64,000 nt of DNA from Ectocarpus siliculosus. Its lineage: Eukaryota > Sar > Phaeophyceae > Ectocarpales > Ectocarpaceae. The notes under the pieces were generated by a model. It saw only the letters and a program-made list of their open reading frames with translations. It was not told where the DNA came from and made no database searches. This document shows positions 11,001-21,415 of the stretch, piece by piece; within the stretch, counting starts at the first letter, position 1; each line of letters begins with the position of its first letter. The stretch spans positions 385,792-449,791 of the forward strand of contig FN648785.1 in the NCBI GenBank assembly GCA_000310025.1, given 5' to 3'. The translations under genes were made by a program, and so were the position numbers.

Positions 11001-14000
11001 AAGGTGCTGCCGAAGGTGATGGAGACGGCCATCAGGGGGGTCAAAGACCTCGACGAACAGGTGTGTAACAGAAAACAGAAAACAGATAACAGATGCCGTT
11101 GTTGTTCCTATTGTGGTAGTAGGGTAGTATTAGTAGTCGTGTTACTAATATAGTAGTAGGAGCCCCATGCGCAGTTGGTTTTGTTGGTGGAGTAGGAATA
11201 CATGTGTACAGCAGTAGTTGTTTTGTTGTTGTTGTTGTTGTTGCTGGTGATGGTGATTTGTTTGTTGGCCTTGAGAAATTGTGCCCAGCGATGTCGCGTA
11301 CATCCTCTTTCCTCGAGATAACGACGCGAATCTAGGCGACCACAAGCTAACCGAGAACGGTAGAGGATACTACTATATTACCTACAGTACCGTGACGTCA
11401 TAAGGTATTGTCGACTCACTCACGGTGTACGTTTTTCACCTCCACCCGGGACGGTGTGTACTTTTGAGTCTACTGGGTATTTTGGAAGCTGTTTGATGCT
11501 TTGTGCAAATACATGTGTTTGGAAACCTGGATAGGATTCTATTCGTGCATGTTGATGAGGAAGGAGTCAGTTGCCAACAACGACAGTAGTTGCCAACAAC
11601 GACAGTAGTTGCCAACAACGACAGCAGTTGCCAACAACGACAGCAGTTGCCAACAACGACAGTAGTTGCCAACAACGACAGCAGTTGCCAACAACGACAG
11701 CAGTTGCCAACAACGACAGCAGTTGCCAACAGCGACAGCAGTTCCACCTGTGTTGCTGCATTCAAGACTTTTCCCGCGCCAGATACAGTAGTATAACGGT
11801 ACATATTTCACGACAGACAACAGTCCTTCTCAGATTCGGGGCCTTGTAGTCGAGCTAGATCTCTCGGAATTTCGACCAAGCGGAGGAGAGACAGAGAGAT
11901 GAGAGTTGTTTAGACCCATGTTTATGGTCTCACAATCTTCGAACATTATCTTCAAATGTTGTCAAACTTTTGCGTGCGAATATCTGCCAGAGGAACATTT
12001 GAGTATCGCTTTTATGCGCAAAAATAGCTCGTCGTGTAGTTTTCTCGGAATGCATCAGAAGTGCGGCGGGAATCGTGGTCTACTGCTACCATACGATTTG
12101 CGACAAACCACAAAGGATTCATGGAAACTGAATGTACCGAGCTCGTAAAAGGGCTCCCGACAACCCTTGATGCACTGAGCTGATGCTGTGCCCGCCAATA
12201 TGTGGCGATAGCGCTCCGGGCTTGCGAGAAAATATATTCTCGGTGTCAAAAAGAGACCAAAACGTGCGTCAGCGCTTCCCAACGGCAAAAAGTCGGCCGC
12301 TTGAGAGGAGACGTGAGTACAAAACCATCCAGCTCTCGCCCGTTAGACCATCGATTCATGTTTTGTCTTCTTGGGCGTCTTCTCCATCAACGACTCTCAT
12401 CCGGTTGTGCGTGGGTTGGCAGTGGCCGCGCTCAGTCGGCAGGGAGGCACATCGTTGTGCGCACAAAGTTGTGGACACAACGTTTTTTCCGGTCTTTTTT
12501 TCACTTGAATATATAAGAGGGCTTGTTCCTCCGTCCCAAAAAAGACTTTTTCAACACATCGAGTTCACAGCGACGCGCCTCCCTGCCTGTTGAGTACGTC
12601 CACTGCCGAACCACGCACACCTGGATGGGAGCCGTTGATGGACAAGACACCCAAGAAGTCAAAACATGAATCGATGGTCTAGAGGACGAGAGCTGGATAG
12701 TTTTGTACTCACGTCTCCTCTCAAGCAGCCGACTTTTTGCCGTTCGGAGACACAAACCACGTTTTCTCCGTGCCCTCCAAACCACCCCAGTCTGTTTGTT
12801 TTTTTATGCACGCTTGACGAGCTCCCGCCATGTATCAGCCGGCAAAACGTTGACACGGTGACGCTAGGGTTGTCCGGATCCCTCTATGAGCTTGCTACGT
12901 TGAGTGTGCGCTACGCAGTTGTTGGTGTTTAGGACGGAAGGGGCGGTCGGCTACTAATCTCGCCGCTCTTGGAAAAGATTTTCGCGACCTGTGTTTGTCG
13001 AACATTTTGTCGAACGAGCGACTTTTGCCCCATTTGAAAAATTTGGGAAGATTTTGTCAAATATTTTCTCCCATAAAAAGTGAAACAAAATCTTGTTCCG
13101 CAAATCTTTGACAATTTCGACATTTTCGGAGAGATTTGGCGACCATAAACATGGGTCCTACGGTGCGACTAAATGTCATGTATGTTGTCCATGAGCTTTG
13201 TAGTTGCATCGATGTTGCCTTATTGCTTCTGGTCGTGGCGGACGCCCTCACCTATACCGCAAGTCTTGGCGGTGTGTTGTTGTCCTCGCATCTCAGAGGA
13301 GGCACGCAGATAGCAATGCTTGCTAGGGTAGGGGACCTCCCGGTCGTCCCACACCCTATAGTACTGTTCTTCAAAGATACATACCACATACCCTAACTGT
13401 CCCTGATGGCAGCTGCTTCACACCAACACATGCCCTAACTTCACCTTGCATCTCGCCTAAGATAAGATGACACAACACTACTATTATACCGACGAGCCCG
13501 CTCCGGAGGCACGCCGTGCATACCCTTGTCAACCATGCTCGTAACACCACTCGCCACTTTGCTTTGCGTCTTGGCCTGGGCGAGTGCAGGTGTTCGAGCA
13601 GATGATGCGAACAGCCTCGGAGCGCGGCAGCGGCATGGCCATGTCCATGTCGTCGCTGTCCTCCCCCGCCCACGGTGGCAGCCTGCCGCTCGGTACCCCC
13701 GCTCGCCGCCTCTCGAGCTGCGTCGTGGCCAGGGACGGAGGGGGGGAGTTCTTCGCCCAGAGCCCCGCCCCTGGCCGGCCTGCAAGCTTCTTCAGGTGCG
13801 TTTTTGGAAGCCAATCCGCGGACCTCATCCGCGGATCGCGAAACGGAGTTGATACCCCCCCACCCCGTGATCGCGCGTCTCCTGATGGTGCTTTGGCATG
13901 AACCAGCGTGCAGCACGATTGGAGTATGGTGACTAATGGTGACCACGCGCATCTTATTTCCCTTTCTCGTTGCAATGACCACGTCAACCTGACCACTGAC

Positions 14001-15599
14001 TGCGGCAGGCTTGTGGGAGAGCCTAAGACTCCTGCCAGAGGGGACGGTTCGGCTCTTCGACGGACTTCCAGCGGCAGTAGCATCAAGGTGAAGGGTGAAG
14101 GGGTTGGGGTTAGGGTCCTTGGGTAGGGCTGGCGGCGATGTTTTACAGTTTTTGTTTTGTTTTGTGGGGAATACTACTGCTTGGTAGTGGTATTGTTTGT
14201 GTTTGGTGTCATTGTTGGTGATGAGGTGGTCGCTGCCGTGATTTAGTGCCCCCGTGCGATGTATTTTGTTGCGTTTCGTGGCTGCGACGTCCCCCCCCCT
14301 TCGTTGTCATTGCCTTGGTTTCTCATCACTCGTACACTACTTTATTTATGCCCCGCGTACGCGCGAACGGCACCTGTCCAGCGAGCGTAGTCACTCCCTC
14401 CGCAGTTGCTGTCATTCCTTTCGCTGCCCATGGCTCGTAGGCTCTCCATTCCCCACGTGCGTGCGAACAACAACGCCATCCTGTCCATCTCCGATTCATC
14501 TCCGATTCATCTCCGATTCATCTCCGATGTTGTTTTTTCGAACGCACAACCCCCGTCTTGTTTTCCTATCGCCCATTGTACATTTTTAGGTCGTCCGCAC
14601 GGCTTCGGCTTGGGACGCCACTCCGATGATTAAAATGTTTACCGGAGGAAAGCCGGGGAAAAAGGCGGCAGCGGCGGCGGCGGCGGCGGCAGCGACCCCC
14701 CACAAAAATGCCAGGGAAACCCCACTGAGAACGCCGCGATCTGGGGGTGCGGGGGGTTTCTTTGGGGCTGGGGACTGGCTGGCGGCGGCGTTTACGCCCA
14801 GGGGCGCGCTCGCGCCTGACCCCGACAGGTTGGTGGTGTGAATTCGATTGCTGGTATTGGTGCTGTGATTGTCGTTTTGTGTGTGTTATTTTTCGATTTG
14901 TACGCGTTGTTGTTGGTCGCTCTTGTTTAAAGATGTCTGACTGGTGTGCCTCTCGGTTTGAATGCGGTTGTATCCAACGAATCAAACCCGTGTCAAACAG
15001 ATTCACCGGGTGGGACCGCCTGTGCTTGGATTCATGCATTGTGATCGCCCGTATATCGTTCTACTCGCGATGTTACTGCTGCTGTCGCCCCCACTGCTGC
15101 CGTTACTATGTTCCACTTGTGACTCAATCTCTCACCTACCCCCCCCTCACGGACCCTCACTCCTCGCAAGGGGGATGATCGCATCACGTTGTGCTAACAT
15201 GGTCAAGCACCCTTGAGGCAGTTTCACAAGTGCTTATGTCTGTCTCTGGAAGCGAAAACACCAGAAAATAAATTACGTCATTCGCAGCTGTCCTCCGTAT
15301 GTAAGGAAGTAAGCACAAGAAGATGCCGAACACACTTAGCAGGATGCAGCGCACCCTATATGCGACTCACCGACATGCATCACGGCGCTTCGAGCTCGGT
15401 GATGTGAGAGCCTGGTCCGGCGAGAACCTGGCTTGCTCCGTCTCGGCTTTGTTGGGATGCGACGTCAATGGTCTAACGACTACTATACGGCATGCACGAC
15501 TGTGAGCACCCTCCCCCCCCTCCCCCCTCACGCCGCCCTCCCCCTTTTTTTCAATTGTTGAACCCCTCAGTCCTCGGGCGCCAGCATCGGAGGTCCCCA

Positions 15600-15634
<35 letters not shown>

Positions 15635-18289
15635 CAACCACCGGAAGAGGAAGTGGAGCAGGACGAAGGAATCGCGCCGTTGGCACCTTCGCAGCCCCTC
15701 TCGTCGTCCCGCCCGCCTCCCGAAGCGGACGCTTTGTCGTTCGAGGGCTCCACCGAGGAGGTTCTTCGGTACACCATCGTTGCCAAGGTCGGTCGGTCGG
15801 TCGGTCTGTCGGTTTACAAGTCGTAGTCATGATGCACGACTTGTTGTTGCTGGTGCTGCTGGTTCTGGTGGTGCTGCTGCGGTGGTGGTGGTAGTAGTGG
15901 TGGTAGTTGTGTTGATGTTGTTTTGGTTTGTGATTTATTTTTTGAGGGCTGGATACCAAAGAACGATATATATATTGTTGATGACCCCCAACTCAGTTGT
16001 ATCAGAGTATTTAGCATGGGTCTCACGATTGTACCGTCAGCGGAAGGTGGGAAAACCGACAACAAGATGTGCGTGGTTGGCTTAAAATCGTGTTCACACA
16101 AATTCTCGTTGGCCTTCCGACCACAAAACATGGGAGATTCGTGTGGTACCCACCGCAGAATCTACTTTTTGTGTCGCCCGCAACAAACAGCAAAGTTTGA
16201 CCGCTCGCTATTATAGTTTGGCCGCTGCCACTGCTGTGTTCTTCAGGCACATGACGTCATCGTTGTTGATGCGCGTGTGATATTTTTTGGTTTGTTTGAC
16301 AGAGGTGTCTCACCCGGAGGCACATCTCATCGTGATCGTCGTCGTCGTCCTTGTCGTTGTTGATGCGATATTTGTTGCGTTGTGTTGGTTAACAGAGCTA
16401 TCTCATCCGGAGCAAGTCGAAGAAACACGGGGAGAGTCGCGAGGCGTCCCCAATAAAGAGCCTCTTCAGCCCGGGGGGCACGGAGCGGAAGGTGGAAGAG
16501 GGTGGCGAGGAGGACGTTCGTCACCTGACCAAAGAGCTGCTGGACCTCAAGAGCAGGTGACTTGGCTGGCTCAATTCAAAGAGATGGCAGCACCAGCACT
16601 TCTCCGGGGGACTCGTTTTGCGTGCTCGAAGCCCTAGGATGTGTGTTGGGTCACCGAGAGCGTGTACACGTGTTCGTTTCGACAGGCTTGCGTGGTGACT
16701 GACCCAATTCGAAGAGATGGCTGCAGCGTTGCTCCGGGGGGCCCGCGTTGCATGCTCGAAGCCCGAAGATGTGTGTTCGGCCGCCGTTCATTCAACCGAT
16801 CATGGCGGGACACCTTTGCAGACGTTCGAGCCCACCGTATGTTGCAACAACGTAGACCGCCTTCGTGCGACTAAGTTTATGAGGAAATAGTACAGGGAGG
16901 GGGCACGCAGACCCTATCCCTATGCCTATCCCTATGCCAACTTCCCTGAGTGCGTGCTTTTTCTAACATGTTTTCTTGATATTGAAAAGGAACACCTTGA
17001 GAGGGCCGCTGGACAACGTGCATCACCCCTCCCCTGTTTTGAAAACCACCTCTGTTAACCAACCCCACGCAGATACATGGCGTCAACCCAGCACTGGCTC
17101 AAGACCGACATCGTCAACCACGAGGAGCTTAGGATGATCCGCGCCCAGGTGTTCGAGGCAATCCAGAGGAAGCGAAGCGAGCTGCACACCGAGGCCGCGG
17201 CGGTGTTGAGGGCAGAGAGGTGAGGCTGAGCCACATCTTACCCCTCTCCAGGAGCACACACCGACGGAGCACACCAGCTGCAGTCCATCCGTCCGGTAGA
17301 TCCGATCCTCCGCATGTAACACTCTGCGTTGTTCGAGAGGTGACCAATCTACATGTACCCAACAAGCGTGTACAGGAGTCTCTCTGTTGTTGTATGGAGA
17401 ACTTTGAAAGAAACGTGAAGAGAGAGTGACATATACAGGAATGAATGTCATTGATCGCAAGGGTAGTTAGTATTAGCACAACACGGTTGGGTGGGGACAG
17501 GGCTGATTGTTTCGGAAAGGGCGAGCCGATGACTGGGCTCAAGACGAAGGCGAGCAAAAGTCTCCCCTCCCCCCCCCCCCTCTCACACCGGTACGGTCCA
17601 CAACTCCGCTGTGCCTCCACGCCCCACATATCTCCGCTGTGGCTGGCACGCTATCGTCGATTGACTTGATTCAAACGTGTCTTTCCCTCCGTCGCGCCCA
17701 CCCGCGTTTGCTTCCGTTGTTTCGCCGCAGTAGATTGGAGGAATCGCTCCGCATCCAGCACAGCGGCGGCAGCAACAGCAAGAGCAGCAGGGGATGCGGA
17801 GACGGCGACAGTGGGGCTGGAGGCTGGGGTAGCAGCGCCGGCGGCGGCTGCGGCAGGGAACTGTCCTTGGGCAATGGTTCGACGAGTGGCAAGGACGAGA
17901 ACAAGGCTGCTGCTGATGCCGCTGCTGCGGTGGCGGCGTTGCGGGAAGAGGAAGAGGCGAACCGCACCATCGCCATGCTGGCGGGGACGGCAGAATTCCT
18001 CAAGTTTAGCCGCCTGCTACTCCTGCTGAGCGAGGCAATCTCCGTCTCCAACTCGGTGACGTCGACAAATGCAGCAGCAGCAGCGGCGGCGACAGACGGA
18101 GCGACTTCGAACCGCCGGAATGCCGGCGGCGGCGGAGGCGGTGGCAGCCAAAGTACTGCCCAAGAAGACCTCGCGTTGACCAAGTCGAAAATGCCGCCGC
18201 CACCGCCGGTGGCCCCTGGTGCAGCCGGTGTGCCGGAAATTCTGACCGCTGTCGCTCGCGCCCGGGGCTCCGGGCGGAAGCGTAGGTAG
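5656..18289 (+). CDS. Large low-complexity coiled-coil protein, family unknown (about 12 exons)
   Basis: Proposed exons: about 5,656-6,682; 8,599-8,961; 9,343-9,486; 9,693-10,070; 10,878-11,060; 13,590-13,795; 14,009-14,087; 14,590-14,828; 15,571-15,787; 16,396-16,556; 17,073-17,219; 17,731-18,289. From the end of exon 2 to the stop every junction is GT-AG and keeps phase, which strongly supports one gene of about 1,150 residues. The first in-frame ATG is at 5,890; an upstream exon is possible. The N-terminal third is Ala/Ser/Gly/Pro-rich. Exons 3-4 encode a heptad-like segment (RLRQLEAENLRLRFRVADLE) predicted to form a coiled coil. Exons 10-12 hold a second charged helical segment (HLTKELLDLKSRYMAS and onward). 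Gln, Ala and Gly runs are scattered through it. The exon 1-2 junction is uncertain. I recognise no family; a structural or cytoskeletal role is only a guess from the coiled coil. Confidence 0.72.
7947..8113. repeat. CTGT microsatellite with a higher-order unit
   Basis: Runs of the tetranucleotide CTGT are broken four times by the same 14-base block CGCTGCCTCTCTTT, giving a nested repeat. It lies in the first long intron of the coiled-coil protein gene. The long open frames across it come from the repeat. Confidence 0.9.
8682..8697. repeat. Poly-C tract (about C16) inside an exon
   Basis: A run of about 16 C lies in exon 2 of the coiled-coil protein gene. Upstream of it the protein-like frame reads HDHLPLPPASTTPPYPAFLG; downstream the open frame is a different one. 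The run is therefore where the frame changes, either from a length error or variant, or because the upstream frame choice is wrong. Confidence 0.75.
10041..10215 (+). repeat. Tandem duplication of an exon end and donor site
   Basis: The last 30 or so bases of the exon ending at 10,070, with the first bases of its intron (GTGGGTGTGGGTA), recur with changes at about 10,172-10,215. The second copy also reads as coding (GSEIEDIS against CSEIEDSK) and keeps a usable donor, but its phase does not fit as an extra exon without another acceptor. Confidence 0.7.
11569..11745. repeat. 19-bp minisatellite, about 9 copies
   Basis: The unit is AGTTGCCAACAACGACAGY. Copies differ mainly at the last base, with one further change near the right end. 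It lies in the 2.5-kb intron between exons ending at 11,060 and starting at 13,590. Because 19 is not a multiple of 3 and the unit lacks stops, all frames stay open, giving spurious peptides on both strands. Confidence 0.93.
11913..13157. mobile_element. Non-autonomous foldback element with long inverted arms
   Basis: The ends are inverted copies of each other: GACCCATGTTTATGGTC near 11,913 and its reverse complement ending near 13,157. The similarity continues inward as two diverged inverted arms of about 550 bp. The best matching part is 12,285-12,460 against 12,575-12,735. The arms enclose a loop of about 100 bp. Both ends are flanked by TA, which could be a TA target duplication as in Tc1/mariner-type elements. 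No transposase is encoded. It lies within an intron of the coiled-coil protein gene, so its insertion need not damage the protein. The arms differ at many positions, so it is not a recent arrival. It could also be a MITE or an inverted duplication of a MITE. Confidence 0.75.
16258..16417 (+). repeat. Tandem duplication of an intron end and exon start
   Basis: About 65 bp ending in the acceptor and first codons of the exon at 16,396 are preceded by a diverged copy at about 16,258-16,325. Both copies carry GTTGTTGATGCG, a T-rich tract, a CAG acceptor and an exon-like start. The left copy would be a decoy or alternative acceptor. Confidence 0.7.
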
Positions 18290-18352
18290 GGGTACCCCCC
18301 CACCTACTCTGCTTGTTGCGTTTCCCCCATTTGTATGCGCGTTGTCGTGCAG

Positions 18353-18530
18353 CAGCGTTGTGAACTTTTTTTTTTGGGTGCCGTCCGAAACGCCCTCCGA
18401 GGATTTCGAGTTCACAAACCGGGGGGCCCAGTGGCTGGTCCGGAGGGGCGAGGGGATGGTCAACCCCCTGGTTTTTGTTGATGCCGCGCTGGTTCGGGCG
18501 CCTTGCTCGCGGGGCCATGGCGGTTCTTGA
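18353..18530 (+). CDS. Possible alternative last exon of the coiled-coil gene
   Basis: If a donor is used at 18,286 (AG then GTAGGG) just before the stop codon, a 67-bp pyrimidine-containing intron ending in CAG at 18,352 would keep phase. The reading then continues through PSETPSEDFEFTNRGAQWLV to a stop at 18,530. The segment has coding-like composition, but the intron is very short for this locus. The simple stop at 18,289 remains the default model. Confidence 0.25.
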
Positions 18531-20986
18531 GGTTCAGATGGGCTCCGTCTATGGTGTGGGAGCATTTGATATCTTGGTGCAGGAAGGTTGTCCCTGAACA
18601 GGTTCGCTCTCAGTAGAGAGTTTTTTCTTATTGTCTTGCTTCTTGAGGAAAGCTGCGTGTGGTCTGTCTCCCTTTCCCATCCCCTAAGGGTAACCGAAAC
18701 AGAAGGGAAGTGGGTGAGGTTGGGCATAGTTTATCCTTGTGTTTTTTCTTTGCTGCTTCGTGTACGGGCGGGTAAATGTTAGCGCTACTGCAAAGCAAGG
18801 ATGTGTCTATTCTAGGCCTCTTCTTTCCTGCTCTTTTCCGGGAAGGGGTGGAGGCATGGCATGAGTGGATGATGAATGACACGTTGGCAAACCAAACCAA
18901 CGTGTTCTACCTTGCATGTGATCCCCATTTTTCATGCGCACATGCTAACATTTCTGTTTCCCAATGTTCTAGGTGCAACAACGCAGAGGGAAAGACGGGT
19001 TTTCCGACGAAAAGCCCAAACGTTACTTCTGTAGGTTTGTTTTGGTACATATTTGCAGATTGTCTGAGAAAGTGGTAGGAAAGTTGTAGAGATTCTGGTC
19101 TGGGTAGATAGAGCAAGAAAACGGTACTCAAGACAACAGCACCGGTGCATGCTGGTGCTACAGCGGGAGTCGAGGACTATCGACCCCACGTATTCATACG
19201 CGCATTTTTTTTTTTTTTTCATGCTGTCGTGCGTTAAGAGTGGACATGTCGAAACATGTCGCCGTTAGTTTTCTCTTGCCTGGTGTTGTGTAATGCTTCG
19301 ACAATACTTTGAGGCGAGAGTCCCCGTGACTTGAGGCCACATTGGTGGGTGTATTCTTCCGTATATGTTTTAGATCAAGCCCTCTAATTATCCCTACTTG
19401 GGAGTACACTTGTTGCGTGTAGATCGGTGTCGTAACGTTTGGTCTAGGCTTCCGTTGATTTGTTGTGTGTTCCATGTGTTCTGCCGGAGTATCCGCTCCT
19501 GCGTCATCACTATATGTATGTAACCGGTCTGTTGCTATTGGCCACCAGAGCAAACTGTTGTTGCTTAGATATTCTGCTGCTGCTGCTGCTGCTGTGTATC
19601 GTGTCGTTCTTGCTGACTGCGGGCGGAACAAACTGTCCTCTCAGTCTGTACAATTTGCCGATTGTCCGAAGTTGATTTTCCACGGTAGGTTATATTTCGA
19701 TTGTTGCTCTGGCGGTCGGCTGTTGATGTGCGATAAGACGCCTCACGTTCCGATATCGTATTTCAGTATCCATGGGGCACTTGGGTAACGGTAACGATAT
19801 GTATGGCGCGCATGAGTCCTCCTTCCCCTCCGGGGGAGCAGTGCTGGTGGTCTGGTACACATGTCCTGCCGTGTCAGGTTTGTTTTTGTGAGTAAAATGT
19901 GGATGGCAAATATTGTTGGTGGTAATCCGATTTATCCTTGCCAATCAGGAGATTTTTGGGTGACACGAAGTGTTCATTCATCTTTGGTCAGGGTGGGCAG
20001 TGGGTGTTGTCTTGTCGCTGTCGCCATGGAGAGGAAAATATATGAAAAAGTATCTCATAACTTCTTGTGTCTACGGTGTTCGCTCCCGTGGGATGTCTTC
20101 TCTGTACGTGTGTTCGCCCTGCTGTGAGGGAGACGCCGTGTGACTGGGGCACAACGAATAGCAATGAAAGTCGCAATCCAGACAACATTGTCAAGTTCGT
20201 ATTAATAGTATAGTTTGGTTCCTCCTTCCTTGTCTTGGTCTCCAACGGGCAGCCTAAATCTCCGCGATAGCCTTCACGAGTCAGTCGTTTATCCCTTGTA
20301 CTTTGTAAGCCGATACTGCTACTGTAAAGCATCGGCGTCTTGTCCCCCCCGCCAGAGCTCGGACCGAACAAACCAGTCGTTCCCACGCCATTAACAAGGC
20401 AAGGCCCGTCTACCGGAATGACACGGGACGACGTGGCTGTAGTCGCGAACGTTGTCGCTGTTGTTGTTTGCACGTGTGATGCAAGGGGCTGTATCGGTTT
20501 GCGCAGGAGGTATAGTAAATGAGTCGTATGCAGTAGTGTGGCTTCGAAGATGCTGCGGTTTGAATCCAATGTAAGGCGAGTGTTGGTGCGGGTACTCGGT
20601 TCAAGGAGCGTTCCTGTGCAGACGTGCCCGGACAGTCTGCAGCGCAGTGCCCAATCAGGTGGAGCCTGTCCAGTGCAAAGGCGCAACCGACGTTGTCCAC
20701 ATGGTCAGAAATTTGTCAGGCACGTTTCAGTGGAGCCCTAAGTTTCCACCTCCCTGAATAGCTTTCCCATTTTGCCTTGGGATTTTCACACATTCGTTTC
20801 GCAGTATGTCACATTCTTCTACAACAGTGTCGTGTTGTGTTATTGAAGTATTGGAATAGCAGACTTTTGAGTTTCAGCTGCACGTCGTTCCCTCGACGAG
20901 GAAAAGCCACGTTGAAGCAGCAAGTGATGCAGATCTTTCGTGACGACGCCCCGCGTTTTCATTATCCAACCACTGGTGGGGAGTGA
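18531..20986. other. Intergenic stretch without a supported gene
   Basis: Only short frames are present, with a GCT repeat near 19,575-19,595. The region holds the 3' flank of the coiled-coil gene and presumably upstream sequence or 5' non-coding exons of the MYB gene. I could not place a promoter or terminator. Confidence 0.4.
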
Positions 20987-21235
20987 GGACTCGGTTTCAC
21001 ACCGACCGTCACTTACGACACAGAAAAAAAATCGCTCGATACGAATCTCATCGACAAGCGTGTACTAAGGAGTGAAAATTGTCACGTGTGGCCACGCCAA
21101 GGTAGCACTATATGTCTTGATGGAGTCGGGACTCGGTTTCACACCGGGACTCGGGACACTGAAAATCGATGTCCTGCCTATAATAATGCCATGGGCAAGA
21201 AATCAAGGAGTGAACTTCACGACAGCTAGCTGATG
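20987..21235 (+). repeat. Diverged tandem duplication, period about 139 bp
   Basis: GACTCGGTTTCACACCG occurs near 20,989 and again near 21,128. Each is followed at similar distance by AAGGAGTGAA and a CACG motif (about 21,068 and 21,205). The two units differ at many positions. The repeat lies just upstream of the MYB gene, so it may be part of its promoter region. Confidence 0.55.
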
Positions 21236-21415
21236 GGGGCCGTGGGAACACAACGCATTTAGTTTCGTGCCCATTTGAGGTAACTTTGGAACGTTTCGCA
21301 CGGTGTCGTAAAACAAGGTTCTGAAGCCCGATAGGGATTCAGTTTCTGTCGCCGATATTCTCAGAACCTAAGATACTCGCTCCACCTGATCCGTTGCGCA
21401 AGTTGCGGGGCATGC

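Noticed and set aside
11436-11849. Open frames on both strands encoding repeated Val/Gly/Cys or Asn/Asp/Ser peptides
   Set aside because: They are read from the 19-bp stop-free minisatellite in different frames and have no splice or start support.
12183-12785. A pair of similar proteins on opposite strands
   Set aside because: They are translations of the two inverted arms of the foldback element; no independent evidence of coding.
17671-18303. Long minus-strand frame (about 210 codons) opposite the last exon of the coiled-coil gene
   Set aside because: The plus strand is joined in phase with upstream exons; the minus frame is a GC-rich shadow.
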